A stretch of DNA of 34,152 nt from DATFYM01 sp035315065 (lineage in GTDB: Bacteria; Acidobacteriota; Terriglobia; UBA7540). How positions within the stretch are numbered: position 1 is the first letter of the stretch; every line of letters starts with the position of its first letter. Below are positions 1-7,967 of the stretch, piece after piece. The stretch covers positions 1 through 34,152 of the forward strand of contig DATFYM010000003.1 of NCBI GenBank assembly GCA_035315065.1, given 5' to 3'. Both the position numbers and the translations under genes were made by a program. The notes beneath the pieces were generated by a model that was not told the DNA's origin, searched no databases, and saw nothing but the letters and a program-made list of their open reading frames with translations.

Positions 1-159
1 GTTCCGGCCACCGGCGAAAAGTGACCGGCTTAAGATCGGAATCCGTGACCGGCTTCATCCCGGAATCGTGCCCGGCTTCATTTCGGAATGGCGCCCGGAA
101 TGATTTCGGAATCGTGCCCGGCCTGCCCCGGAATCCGCAACCGGCGCAAATTCCGAGAC
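1..159. mobile_element. IS21-like element end: tandem 23-bp terminal repeats
   Basis: Six imperfect repeats of about 23 bp follow one another, starting near 21, 45, 68, 91, 114 and 137, with a partial unit at 1-20. Each has the pattern GTGMCCGGCTTCATYCCGGAATC or a degenerate form. Multiple 20-25 bp terminal repeats of this kind, which bind the transposase, are typical of IS21-family ends; the assignment is from memory of the family, not a database match. The coding frame of the following TonB receptor fragment opens directly after the array, so the element probably inserted into that gene. The istA/istB genes would lie to the left, outside the window. Confidence 0.6.
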
Positions 160-166
160 GAACCTG

Positions 167-1528
167 ATGGCCTACGGATTTTATTATGGTCTCGATTTAT
201 TTTCCGATTTCACTTACTACATGTATGACCCCGTTAAGGGCGACCAGTTCGAACAGCATGACATCCGCTGGGTGGGTGGGCTGGACGCACGCCACACGGT
301 TTTCAGCCAATGGTTTGGCCGCAAGGTGGAAACCACGTTCGGCCTGCAGCTCCGCAACGATTGGATCCACAACGGCCTTTACCGGACGGAAAATCGCGTG
401 CGCGTGGACAAAGAAGACGTTCTCGCTCCCTATCCCGGCGAGCCCAACGGCTATTTGCCCGCGGACACGGATGTGAATAAATTCACGGACACGCTAGGAA
501 GTCTCTATGTGGAAAATAAAATCCAGTGGGCGAACAAATTCCGCTCGGTCGTGGCCCTGCGCGGCGACGAGGACAAAGGTGTCATTACCAGCTTTTCTGA
601 CCCCCGCAATTCCGGCTCGGTCACCAAGTTCCTGCCCAGCCCAAAATTAAGTTTGATTTTCGGCCCGCGGTCCAATACTGAGTTCTACGTACAGGGCGGA
701 TTCAGTTTCCACAGCAACGATGTGCGTGGCGCAACGCAAAACTATGAACCGGTTTCGCCGGACTATCCTTACCCCAATACGCTCTGCGCAAAAATTCCCC
801 TTCTGATCCAAACCAAAGGCGCGGAAGCCGGCGTGCGCACTCTGGCCGTCCCGCATCTGCAAAGCACCCTTTCGCTCTGGTATCTCCACAGCAATTCGGA
901 ACTGCAGCAGGATGGCGACACCGGAGGCACGGTTCCCTCAGAACAGTCGAGCAACCGCTATGGCGTCGAATGGGCGAACTACTACACGCCACGGGGACAT
1001 TTGGCTTTTGATTTTGACATGGCGGACTCCCGCGCCCTTTTTACCGCATTAGACCCCGCTGATGCGACGTACATCACCGCGGGTGGCCAGCTTTGCGGAG
1101 CAAACTCGGATTGCTATGGGCTTGTGCCGATCGGGGGCGGCAATTTTGAGCAAGGTCCGGGTGGTAAGCGGGTGCCCGAAGCCGTTGGGTTGATGATTTC
1201 ATCGGGCATCACACTGCACGATCTCAAACGCTTTTCGGCGAGTTTGCGCCTGCGCGACTTTGGCCCGCGCTATTTGACGTCCGACGCAATTTATCGCTCA
1301 AAGACAACGGCGTTACTCAATGCGGAGGTCGGTCGTAAAATTAACAACACATGGCGCGTTTCGGTCGAATGTTTGAATCTGCTTAACCGTCGCGATCACG
1401 ACATTGACTACGCCTATGTCTCCCAAATAACGCCAACAGCCACGCCGGCATTCACAGACGTTTTCCACCCCGTCGAACCGTTTCAGGTGCGAATAAAGAT
1501 AGAAGTAACCCCACATTTCCGTCGTTGA
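167..1528 (+). pseudogene. TonB-dependent receptor, C-terminal beta-barrel fragment (5' truncated)
   Basis: This is the C-terminal half (about 450 residues) of an outer-membrane TonB-dependent receptor. It shows alternating aromatic and polar beta-strands, a FYVQGGFSFHSNDVRG strand near residue 172, a KINNTWRVSVECLNLLNRRD block near the end, and a terminal strand PFQVRIKIEVTPHF. These are characteristic of the last strands of such barrels. No signal peptide, TonB box or plug domain is present. The reading frame is open from about 104, just inside the repeat array, so the ATG at 167 is merely the first in-frame methionine and not a true start. The gene was most likely cut by the IS21-like element. 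The ligand cannot be told. It is the first of three tandem receptor pieces. Confidence 0.75.
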
Positions 1529-1690
1529 TTCCACCTACGAATCGTCGGATGTTCGTCCGCATCAATTTCCATAGGGGTTTGAACGCTATGAGCGGGTAGC
1601 GGGTAGCGCAGAGTTTGTGCCGTTCAAAGTCTGAGGTTCTTAATATGGTGAACATCCAATTCTTGTGAGCATGACAAAGCTTTCCGGTAA

Positions 1691-1834
1691 CCACCCCGGC
1701 GCAATGCGCCCGGAGCCGTGGTAGTCGACCCCGTTACGAAATTGGTTCCTGCCAACCCGGTCAATGAGGTGGTGGGCGTGCGCATTCCTTCGTATTCCAG
1801 CGTGTACTTCACCTATCACTTTGGTCAACACTGA
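1691..1834 (+). pseudogene. TonB-dependent receptor 3' stub (last ~40 residues)
   Basis: A short frame ending with TGA at 1832-1834 encodes NPVNEVVGVRIPSYSSVYF followed by TYHFGQH. This matches the end of the next receptor piece (NPIAEVVGVRIPSYASVNL, then TYRFGH, around 2507-2582) almost residue by residue. A stop codon at 1688-1690 closes the frame on the 5' side. It is therefore the last two barrel strands of a second receptor whose remainder has been deleted. The pairing with the downstream fragment suggests a former tandem duplication that has collapsed. Confidence 0.7.
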
Positions 1835-2585
1835 CGCACGAGGCGCGCCATGCGTCGGGGCCGGGCTCCGAACGGGATCGGCCACGGGACAGGACACCGC
1901 AACCGGCGCACCGGGCGCCGTTGACCCGGTGAAGACGGCACGCTCGTATCAGTTGGTTGCCAGCAAGACTTTCCACAAGACGGATCTGAAGTTGACACTG
2001 GGACACGAGACGCAAACCGCCGAGTACGGTAAGATCGACCCCGACGACGGATTGCAATTCGATCTGGGGCCGGGCCGCATCCGCTATATGGCGGTTACGC
2101 TGGGCCGGAGCTTCAGCTATGGATCGCTGCAAGCCACCCTGGAGCAGGCCGATGTTCGCGACCTGGACACGGGACAGGTGACGCCGGAGGCTCCGCGATT
2201 GATCGGCGATCTTTCCTGGACGAATCAAAAGCTGCCCTTGCATTTGCAGGCGAAAGGCGAGTTTGAGTACGTGGGAAGGAAGGTGGTGGGGAACGGATGC
2301 GATGAGACGAAGCCCAACGACCTGACCTCCTACTGCCTCGGGGTGCCGAACAAGGAGTTCCGGCTGGCGCTGGCACGGCCATTTCTTGAGGGAAGGATCA
2401 ACGTCGGCCTAAACATGATGATTGCCACGGGCTTTACCGGGCAAACCACGGAAAACTTCGCCACGAACTATCAACCGGGCTACGTAGGTCCTTTACCGGT
2501 TCCCGAGAACCCCATTGCGGAAGTCGTCGGGGTGCGCATACCTTCGTACGCGAGCGTAAACCTTACCTACAGGTTTGGTCACTAA
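1764..2585 (+). pseudogene. TonB-dependent receptor, C-terminal ~250 residues
   Basis: From roughly 1840 this frame encodes the C-terminal third of a TonB-dependent receptor barrel: strands such as SYQLVASKTFHKTDLKLTLG, the plug-proximal VGRKVVGNGCDETKP loop, and a terminal strand VRIPSYASVNLTYRFGH ending in an aromatic-rich strand. The first 25 codons of the open frame overlap the preceding 3' stub in another frame and are not real coding sequence. There is no N-terminus, no signal peptide and no plug. Together with the two preceding pieces this makes a graveyard of at least three related receptor genes. Function as a transporter is not possible in this form. Confidence 0.7.
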
Positions 2586-3142
2586 GGTGGCGCAGTGACT
2601 CCGTAAACGTGAACACCCAACAGCGGTTTTTCGCCGCTTGTCGTCACCGTTGCAGTTCAAGCTCATGGTACCTGCCGCTCGTTTTCGCCCCAAGGGCCGA
2701 CGCTGACTCAGCTCCCTGCATCGTCGGCGACTCGGAAGTTGGGCCACCCCTTCGGCCAGCGTTTACCGACACCGCCCCGGCCGCCTAAAACGGCGTATTC
2801 AAAACTACCACGATTGGCCGGCCGCCCTCGGCGGATGGGTTTGGGTAGGATTATTTCAACAACTGTGGCACAGACGTAGGACCTTTTCAGGAATCGCGAC
2901 ACAAATTTCATGAACTGTGACATCGAGCGCTGGAAGTCCTTTGACGTCACGGCGACGATTTCGCTTACTCTGACATCCTACATTCATCGTATGGTGCATG
3001 CAGTAGGTTAGCCGGTCGACTCTCACACTCAGTCGCAGCAAGCGCGGGCCTGCCCCGATAGTCTGCGGCTCGAATGTTCGAGTGCTATTGGGTACGCCGG
3101 CGTGGATAGCGGAGCCAGAGAGGCAGGGCGGCCTTCCGGCAG
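2586..3142. other. Gene-free stretch, possible remnant of an IS end
   Basis: No convincing coding sequence is seen on either strand in these 557 bp. Between about 2864 and 2976 there are several loose copies of a G(T/C)GACA-type motif (GTGGCAC, GCGACAC, GTGACAT, CTGACAT) at spacings of roughly 20-30 bp. Such motif series occur at the ends of some IS21-like elements, but the copies are too diverged for a firm call. Confidence 0.25.
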
Positions 3143-3898
3143 CTACCGGTTCATTCCCGCGAACACGGCTTTCAGGGTCTCAGGGTTGGCGGCGGCGACC
3201 AGTTTCTTGGCGTCGCCGATGGCAACTTCGTCGCCGCCGATCTCGAGCTCCTTCATGGTCTCAGCAATGAAGGTCTGCAAAGGCATCGGCTGAGGACCAC
3301 CCGGCCCGACGGTTTTCCTCGGCCCGCCGAGCTCCGTACCGACGTACGGTGGAATCAACTCCATCACCGTCACCGCCGCGCTCTTCAACTGGTGACGCAG
3401 GGAGAGCGTGAAGGAATGAACCGCAGCCTTGGTGGCGCAATAGACGGGAAAGCGCGCCATGGGAACAAACGCCAAGCCGGAGGAAACGTTCACCAGCACG
3501 GCGTTCGATTGTTGCGCCAAATGAGGAATGAACTCGGCCGCGACGCGAATAACTCCAAGCACGTTGGTGTTGATCTCGTCGCGCAATGCTTCCTCGTCCA
3601 GCGGCGTGTCCGCAGCAAGCTCCAGCCGCCGCTGCACGCCTGCGTTGTTGAACACGCAGTTGAGGGACGGGAATCCAGTCACCACCTTTCGGGCGATGGT
3701 CCGAATCGCCACGGGGTCGCGCACATCAAGGGCAAAATAGCGCATGCCGGGATTCGCCGCGCAGATCTCCTGGAGGCGATCCTCCCGGCGTCCACTGATG
3801 ATGACTTGGTTTCCCAGCTTGTAAAACGCCTCGGCCAAGCCTTTGCCGATCCCCGACGTGCCCCCGGTAATGAAAATGGTGTTCGCGTGCATTCGCAT
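3143..3898 (-). CDS. Short-chain dehydrogenase/reductase (SDR)
   Basis: A classical SDR of 251 residues, the usual length, predicted to be a soluble NAD(P)-dependent oxidoreductase. Visible motifs are the Rossmann glycine pattern TGGTSGIG (11-18), DVRD (58-61) after the third strand, NNAG (84-87), the catalytic-site asparagine region INTNVLG (110-115), serines 139-140 in VNVSSG, and YCATK with Tyr153 and Lys157. The region after the active site (LIPPYVGTEL) fits the DltE-like subgroup. GAGGAG lies 8 nt before the first ATG, supporting that start; a second ATG two codons on is possible. The gene stands alone, divergent from the acetyltransferase at 4180. The substrate cannot be inferred. Confidence 0.9.
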   Translation of the reverse strand: MRMHANTIFITGGTSGIGKGLAEAFYKLGNQVIISGRREDRLQEICAANPGMRYFALDVRDPVAIRTIARKVVTGFPSLNCVFNNAGVQRRLELAADTPLDEEALRDEINTNVLGVIRVAAEFIPHLAQQSNAVLVNVSSGLAFVPMARFPVYCATKAAVHSFTLSLRHQLKSAAVTVMELIPPYVGTELGGPRKTVGPGGPQPMPLQTFIAETMKELEIGGDEVAIGDAKKLVAAANPETLKAVFAGMNR

Positions 3899-4102
3899 GG
3901 ACTCATCTCCTCAAGACGCTTCTGGAGAACTTATCTTCTCCCAAGAATTGCGGCCTCGGACGACCGGGCCCCGATGAGGATATACCTAATCGCCCTTTTT
4001 CCGCATGAAAGTTGGCTTTCCCATGCCGCGTAGGCTGGAGGTCCATAAGGAGTAAGGCGAAATTGAAGCATACCGGCTAAGCAAGGAGAAAGGTTGCTGA
4101 AT

Positions 4103-4153
4103 CGCAGGGCTGCGCCCTGCGCCAGCCGGCCGTGTTGCGCCTGCGCCGCAGGC
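4103..4153. repeat. Two adjacent short GC-rich palindromes
   Basis: CGCAGGG-CTGCG-CCCTGCG (4103-4121) is a 7-bp stem with a 5-nt loop. GCCTGCG-C-CGCAGGC (4139-4153) is a near-perfect dyad. Both lie just upstream of the acetyltransferase start. They may be REP-like elements or a weak transcription signal; there is no T-run. Confidence 0.4.
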
Positions 4154-4179
4154 TTCACGACTTGGGCTACAATTGCTGC

Positions 4180-4665
4180 ATGCTGAACATCCGAAGAGCC
4201 ACCGTTGACGACATTCCCGTGATTCTGGAGTTTATCCGCGAACTGGCCGAATACGAGCGCGCCCCGGAGGAGGCCGTCGCAACGCCAGAAGGTCTGAGGC
4301 GGGATGGATTCTCCGATGAGGCGCGATTCTACGTGGAAATTGCTGAGTGGGACGGTGAACCAGCGGGCTTCGCGCTTTGGTTTTTCAACTATTCCACCTG
4401 GCAAGGCAAGCCCGGCCTCTATCTTGAAGACCTTTTTGTCCGGCCGCGGTTTCGCAAGAAGGGAATCGGTAAAGCCCTGTTGGTGTACCTGGCGAAAGTC
4501 GCCGTGGAGAAAGGCTGCGGGCGATACCAATGGCAGGTGCTGGACTGGAACACGCCGGCCATTGAGTTTTACGAATCCTTGGGCGCAAAAGTGATGAAGG
4601 AGTGGCTCAGCATGCGCGTGAGCGGTGAAGCGCTGAGCAAGTTGGGGGAGCAGAGTTCAAGTTAG
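4180..4665 (+). CDS. GNAT-family N-acetyltransferase (diamine acetyltransferase-like)
   Basis: A 161-residue GNAT acetyltransferase, predicted to move an acetyl group from acetyl-CoA to an amine. Motif A with the pyrophosphate-binding loop is seen at DLFVRPRFRKKGIGKALL (84-101; R92-K-K-G95-I-G97). Motif B ends with NTPAIEFYESLGAK (124-137), where Tyr131 is the usual general-acid position. The spacing and the LYLEDLFV strand resemble spermidine/spermine and thialysine acetyltransferases, so a small polyamine-type substrate is plausible but unproven. The start MLNIRRA is chosen because homologues begin there; an ATG 48 bp further up would add an unrelated arginine-rich stretch. No Shine-Dalgarno is visible, but TACAAT ends 6 nt before the ATG, so a leaderless mRNA is possible. 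Confidence 0.85.
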   Translation: MLNIRRATVDDIPVILEFIRELAEYERAPEEAVATPEGLRRDGFSDEARFYVEIAEWDGEPAGFALWFFNYSTWQGKPGLYLEDLFVRPRFRKKGIGKALLVYLAKVAVEKGCGRYQWQVLDWNTPAIEFYESLGAKVMKEWLSMRVSGEALSKLGEQSSS

Positions 4666-4790
4666 TCGCCGGGCGGTGAATGGCTTGCGCACGCCCTCTC
4701 CGGGCAACGTGTGACCTTCGTTGCTCTACTAGCCCACTTGGCCGAAATCCAGCCTTCGCTAACTCAAAATCCACACCAGGGAATCCGATT

Positions 4791-4805
4791 CGGGCGAGTC
4801 GCCCG
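4791..4805. promoter_or_regulatory. 15-bp perfect dyad in the cbbL upstream region
   Basis: CGGGCGA-G-TCGCCCG is a perfect odd-centred dyad about 170 bp before cbbL, within the 312-bp gap 4666-4977. It could be an operator for a regulator of the cbb operon or part of the acetyltransferase terminator; no T-run follows. No clear sigma-70 promoter and no LysR-type T-N11-A box could be singled out in the gap. Confidence 0.3.
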
Positions 4806-4977
4806 ATTAGACCGAGTGCATTTTACTCCAGCGGGTAATGTGGTGCATCATTGGTTCGTAAGGAGAAATGCCAACGGAATCCGACCCGGTGCGGAAAAGT
4901 GATGTGAGGACCGGTCGGCTCCCGGCCAAGTCTGGCCGGCAATAGCAATCGGAGCTTGCCGGCGGTGAGAATCGAAG

Positions 4978-6429
4978 ATGAATAAAACACTGAGCAGCAT
5001 CGAACGATACCGAGCCGGGGTAATTCCCTACGCCAAAATGGGCTATTGGGATCCCGACTACATACCCAAGGATACGGACGTACTTGCCCTGTTCCGCATC
5101 ACGCCGCAAGACGGCGTCGATCCGGTGGAGGCGGCTGCGGCCATCGCCGGCGAGTCGTCCACGGCTACGTGGACGGTGGTCTGGACGGATCGGCTAACCG
5201 CTTGCGACGTTTACCGTGCCAAGGCTTACCGCGTCGATCCAGTACCTAATTCCCCAGGCCAGTATTTCGCTTACATCGCCTATGATCTCGACCTGTTCGA
5301 GGAGGGCTCGATTCCGAACCTGACAGCGTCCCTCATCGGCAACGTCTTCGGCATCAAGGCGGTGCGGGCCCTGCGCCTTGAAGATATGCGCATTCCGGTC
5401 GCGTATTTAAAGACTTTCCAGGGACCTGCGACCGGAATCGTGGTGGAGCGCGAACGGCTGGACAAGTATGGCCGTCCGCTGCTCGGCGCCACCGTAAAGC
5501 CCAAGCTGGGACTCTCGGGTCGCAACTATAGCCGCGTGGTTTATGAAGCGCTGCGAGGCGGGCTCGACTTCACCAAGGACGATGAGAACATCAATTCCCA
5601 ACCGTTCATGCGATGGCGCGAGCGCTTCCTGTTTTCGATGGAAGCCGTAAACCGCGCTTCCGCCGCCACCGGCGAAGTCAAAGGTCACTACCTTAACGTG
5701 ACCGCCGCGACCATGGAGGACATGTACGAACGGGCCGAGTGTGCAAAAGAACTGGGCTCGGCGATCGTCATGATCGATCTCGTCATCGGCTACACGGCCA
5801 TCCAGTCCATGGCCAAGTGGGCGCGGAAAAACGACATGATTCTGCACCTGCACCGCGCCGGCAATTCCACTTATGCCCGCCAGAAAAACCACGGGATCAA
5901 TTTCCGGGTGATCTGTAAGTGGATGCGCATGGCCGGCGTGGACCACCTCCACGCCGGGACCGTGGTGGGCAAGCTGGAGGGGGATCCTTTCGCCGTCAAG
6001 GGTTTTTACGATACCCTGCGCGAGCCGCACACTCCGACCCGCCTCGAGAACGGATTGTTCTTCGACCAGGACTGGGCGTCGCTGCGTATGGTGATGCCTG
6101 TCGCTTCGGGCGGGATTCACGCCGGGCAGATGCACCAGTTGCTCCACTACCTGGGTGAAGACGTCGTGCTGCAATTCGGAGGCGGTACGATTGGGCATCC
6201 CGACGGCATCGCTTCCGGTGCGACCGCAAATCGAGTGGCCGTGGAAGCGATGATCCAGGCGCGCAACGAAGGACGCGATTTCCTGAAAGAGGGTCCGGAG
6301 ATTCTTGAGACCGCGGCGCGGTGGTGCTCACCGCTACGCGCCGCGCTCGAGACCTGGAAGGACGTAACGTACAATTACGAATCCACGGACACGGTCGACT
6401 ATGTTGCGATGGCAACCCCGACCTACTGA
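4978..6429 (+). CDS. cbbL: RuBisCO large subunit, red-type Form I (IC/ID)
   Basis: Ribulose-1,5-bisphosphate carboxylase/oxygenase large chain, the CO2-fixing enzyme of the Calvin cycle. At 483 residues it has the length of Form I. All catalytic residues are visible: Glu59 in AGESSTATW, Asn122 in GNVFG, Lys174 in KPKLGLSGRNY, the carbamylated Lys200 with Asp202 and Glu203 in FTKDDEN, His292 in HLHRAG, loop-6 Lys332 in GKLEG, Ser377 in ASGGIHAG and GGGT at 401-404. The N-terminus (YAKMGYWDPDY) is the signature of red-type (Form IC/ID) enzymes, and the red-type activase cbbX downstream agrees. GGTGAG lies 8 nt before the ATG. It is the first gene of the cbbL-cbbS-cbbX-prk operon. No degradation is seen, so an active enzyme is expected. 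Confidence 0.97.
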   Translation: MNKTLSSIERYRAGVIPYAKMGYWDPDYIPKDTDVLALFRITPQDGVDPVEAAAAIAGESSTATWTVVWTDRLTACDVYRAKAYRVDPVPNSPGQYFAYIAYDLDLFEEGSIPNLTASLIGNVFGIKAVRALRLEDMRIPVAYLKTFQGPATGIVVERERLDKYGRPLLGATVKPKLGLSGRNYSRVVYEALRGGLDFTKDDENINSQPFMRWRERFLFSMEAVNRASAATGEVKGHYLNVTAATMEDMYERAECAKELGSAIVMIDLVIGYTAIQSMAKWARKNDMILHLHRAGNSTYARQKNHGINFRVICKWMRMAGVDHLHAGTVVGKLEGDPFAVKGFYDTLREPHTPTRLENGLFFDQDWASLRMVMPVASGGIHAGQMHQLLHYLGEDVVLQFGGGTIGHPDGIASGATANRVAVEAMIQARNEGRDFLKEGPEILETAARWCSPLRAALETWKDVTYNYESTDTVDYVAMATPTY

Positions 6430-6443
6430 GCGGAGATCAGTTT

Positions 6444-6869
6444 ATGAGATTGACACAAGGAACGTTTTCTTTCCTGCCGGACCTGACCGACAAGCAGGTG
6501 GAAGGGCAGATCCAATACTGCCTCAATAACGGCTGGTCGCTCAGCATCGAATACACGGACGATCCGCACCCCCGGAACTCGCTTTGGGAGATGTGGAACC
6601 TGCCGATGTTCGATGTGCTCGACCCGAAGGCGATCATGCATGAAGTAAACGCCTGTCGCGAGGCGTTTCCCAATCACTACATCAAGGTCAACGCGAATAA
6701 TTCCATCCGGGGGCGTGAGACGGTGGCCCTTTCTTTCATCGTCCACCGTCCCGCACACGAACCGGGCTTCCGGCTGGAGCGTCAGGAAGCGGCCGGCCGA
6801 ACGGTCCGGTATACGATTCACTCTTACGCCGTGGACCGGCCGTCAGGCACGCGCTACGACCGCGAGTGA
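6444..6869 (+). CDS. cbbS: RuBisCO small subunit, red-type
   Basis: Small chain of Form I RuBisCO, 141 residues. It begins RLTQGTFSFLPDLTDKQV and contains the conserved YCLNNGWSLSIEYTDDPHPR and SLWEMWNLPMFD blocks. The C-terminal extension from about residue 100 (FIVHRPAHEPGFRLER onward, about 40 residues) is the beta-hairpin typical of red-type small subunits that lines the central channel of the L8S8 complex. The ATG at 6444 is chosen because CGGAG lies 8 nt before it and the conserved N-terminus starts there; the frame is open further upstream inside cbbL but that part is not coding. Only 14 nt separate it from the cbbL stop, so the two are co-transcribed. Confidence 0.96.
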   Translation: MRLTQGTFSFLPDLTDKQVEGQIQYCLNNGWSLSIEYTDDPHPRNSLWEMWNLPMFDVLDPKAIMHEVNACREAFPNHYIKVNANNSIRGRETVALSFIVHRPAHEPGFRLERQEAAGRTVRYTIHSYAVDRPSGTRYDRE

Positions 6870-6886
6870 CCGCTCGATTTTGGTGG

Positions 6887-6966
6887 CGGGTCAATTTCAT
6901 GCTGTAGTGGCGAGTTTACCTCGCCAAATGGCGGCGTAAAGCCGCCTCTACATCAAATTGACCCAC
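6887..6966. repeat. Palindromic repeat element, copy 1 (cbbS-cbbX gap)
   Basis: The core at 6903-6952 starts TGTAGTGGCGAG and ends GCCTCTACA, built of paired GGCGAG/CTCGCC-type and GGCGG/CCGCC-type hairpins. It is enclosed by outer arms GGGTCAATTTCATG (6887-6900) and CATCAAATTGACCC (6951-6964). A second copy with the same core layout but different outer arms lies at 33216-33302. It fills most of the 129-bp gap between cbbS and cbbX and would form a strong hairpin in the cbb mRNA. It is a REP/MITE-like element; no transposase is attached. Confidence 0.65.
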
Positions 6967-6998
6967 TACCCTCGGTTTTGGAAATGAGGTGCGTGTCC

Positions 6999-7967
6999 AT
7001 GGAATCGTTGACGGGCGCCCCCCCTGGCGTAAAGGACGAAGTGGATGTGGGTGCGGCGGTACGCCAGGCGCTGATCGACGAAACGCTGCGGGAGCTGGAT
7101 GCTGAGCTCGTTGGGCTGAAACCCGTGAAGCTCAGGATTCGACAGATCGCTGCTCTTCTGCTGGTGGAGCGCTTGCGGGAGCAGGCGGGACTTTCCGCCG
7201 CGCCTCCTTCTCTGCACATGTGCTTCACTGGAAATCCCGGCACCGGCAAAACCACCGTGGCGCTGCGCATGGCGAAGATTCTTCATCGCTTGGGGTACGT
7301 GCGCCGCGGGCACTTGGTGGTCGCCACCCGCGATGATCTGGTCGGCCAGTACGTCGGGCATACGGCGCCGAAGACGAAGGAGGTTCTGCAGCGGGCCATC
7401 GGCGGAGTGCTGTTCATCGACGAAGCGTACTACCTGTATCGCGCTGAGAACGAGCGTGATTATGGACAGGAAGCGATTGAGATCCTGCTTCAGTTCATGG
7501 AAAACCGGCGTGATGACCTCGTGGTGATTCTCGCCGGATATAGAAAAAAAATGGATATATTCTTCCAGTGTAATCCGGGGTTGCATTCGCGCATTGCCCA
7601 CCATATCGACTTCCCCGACTACACGCTCGAGGAACTGATGGAGATCGCCGAGTTGATGATCGGGCAGCAGATGTATGCCTTTGACGAAGAATCGAGGCAG
7701 GCGTTCCGCGAGTATCTGGCCTTGCGCGTCCGGCAGGCTCATTTCGCCAATGCCCGAAGCGTGCGCAACGCCATAGATCGCACGAGGCTCCGCCAGGCCG
7801 TTCGCCTCGTCGAGCAGGGTGGGCGCATTCCGAAAGAAGAACTGGCACGGATCGATGCCCTCGATATCCGCCAGAGCAGGGTGTTCCAGGGAGGGCCGGA
7901 AGATGACGCCCTTGCTGGCAACGACGCGGCCGCCCTGTGCGCAAGTGAGACGAAGGACTCGATATGA
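6999..7967 (+). CDS. cbbX: CbbX, red-type RuBisCO activase (AAA+ ATPase)
   Basis: Hexameric AAA+ remodelling enzyme that frees red-type RuBisCO from inhibitory sugar phosphates by pulling on the large-subunit C-terminus. From the chosen start it is 322 residues. Walker A is GNPGTGKT (78-85), the pore-loop region is GQYVGHTAPKT (117-126), Walker B is LFIDEAYYLY (138-147), followed by NERDYGQEAIEILL and the sensor VILAGYRKKMD (176-186). The arginine-finger region NPGLHSRIAHHIDFP follows. ATG 6999 is preferred because GAGGTG ends 7 nt before it; TTG 6978 and ATG 6984 are in frame upstream. The last 30 residues are poorly conserved. The stop overlaps the prk start by 4 bp (ATGA), indicating coupled translation. 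Confidence 0.95.
   Translation: MESLTGAPPGVKDEVDVGAAVRQALIDETLRELDAELVGLKPVKLRIRQIAALLLVERLREQAGLSAAPPSLHMCFTGNPGTGKTTVALRMAKILHRLGYVRRGHLVVATRDDLVGQYVGHTAPKTKEVLQRAIGGVLFIDEAYYLYRAENERDYGQEAIEILLQFMENRRDDLVVILAGYRKKMDIFFQCNPGLHSRIAHHIDFPDYTLEELMEIAELMIGQQMYAFDEESRQAFREYLALRVRQAHFANARSVRNAIDRTRLRQAVRLVEQGGRIPKEELARIDALDIRQSRVFQGGPEDDALAGNDAAALCASETKDSI

Noticed and set aside
4868..4945. 25-residue leader peptide before cbbL
   Set aside because: GGAG lies only 2 nt before the ATG, too close for good initiation, and there is no attenuator-like structure after it.
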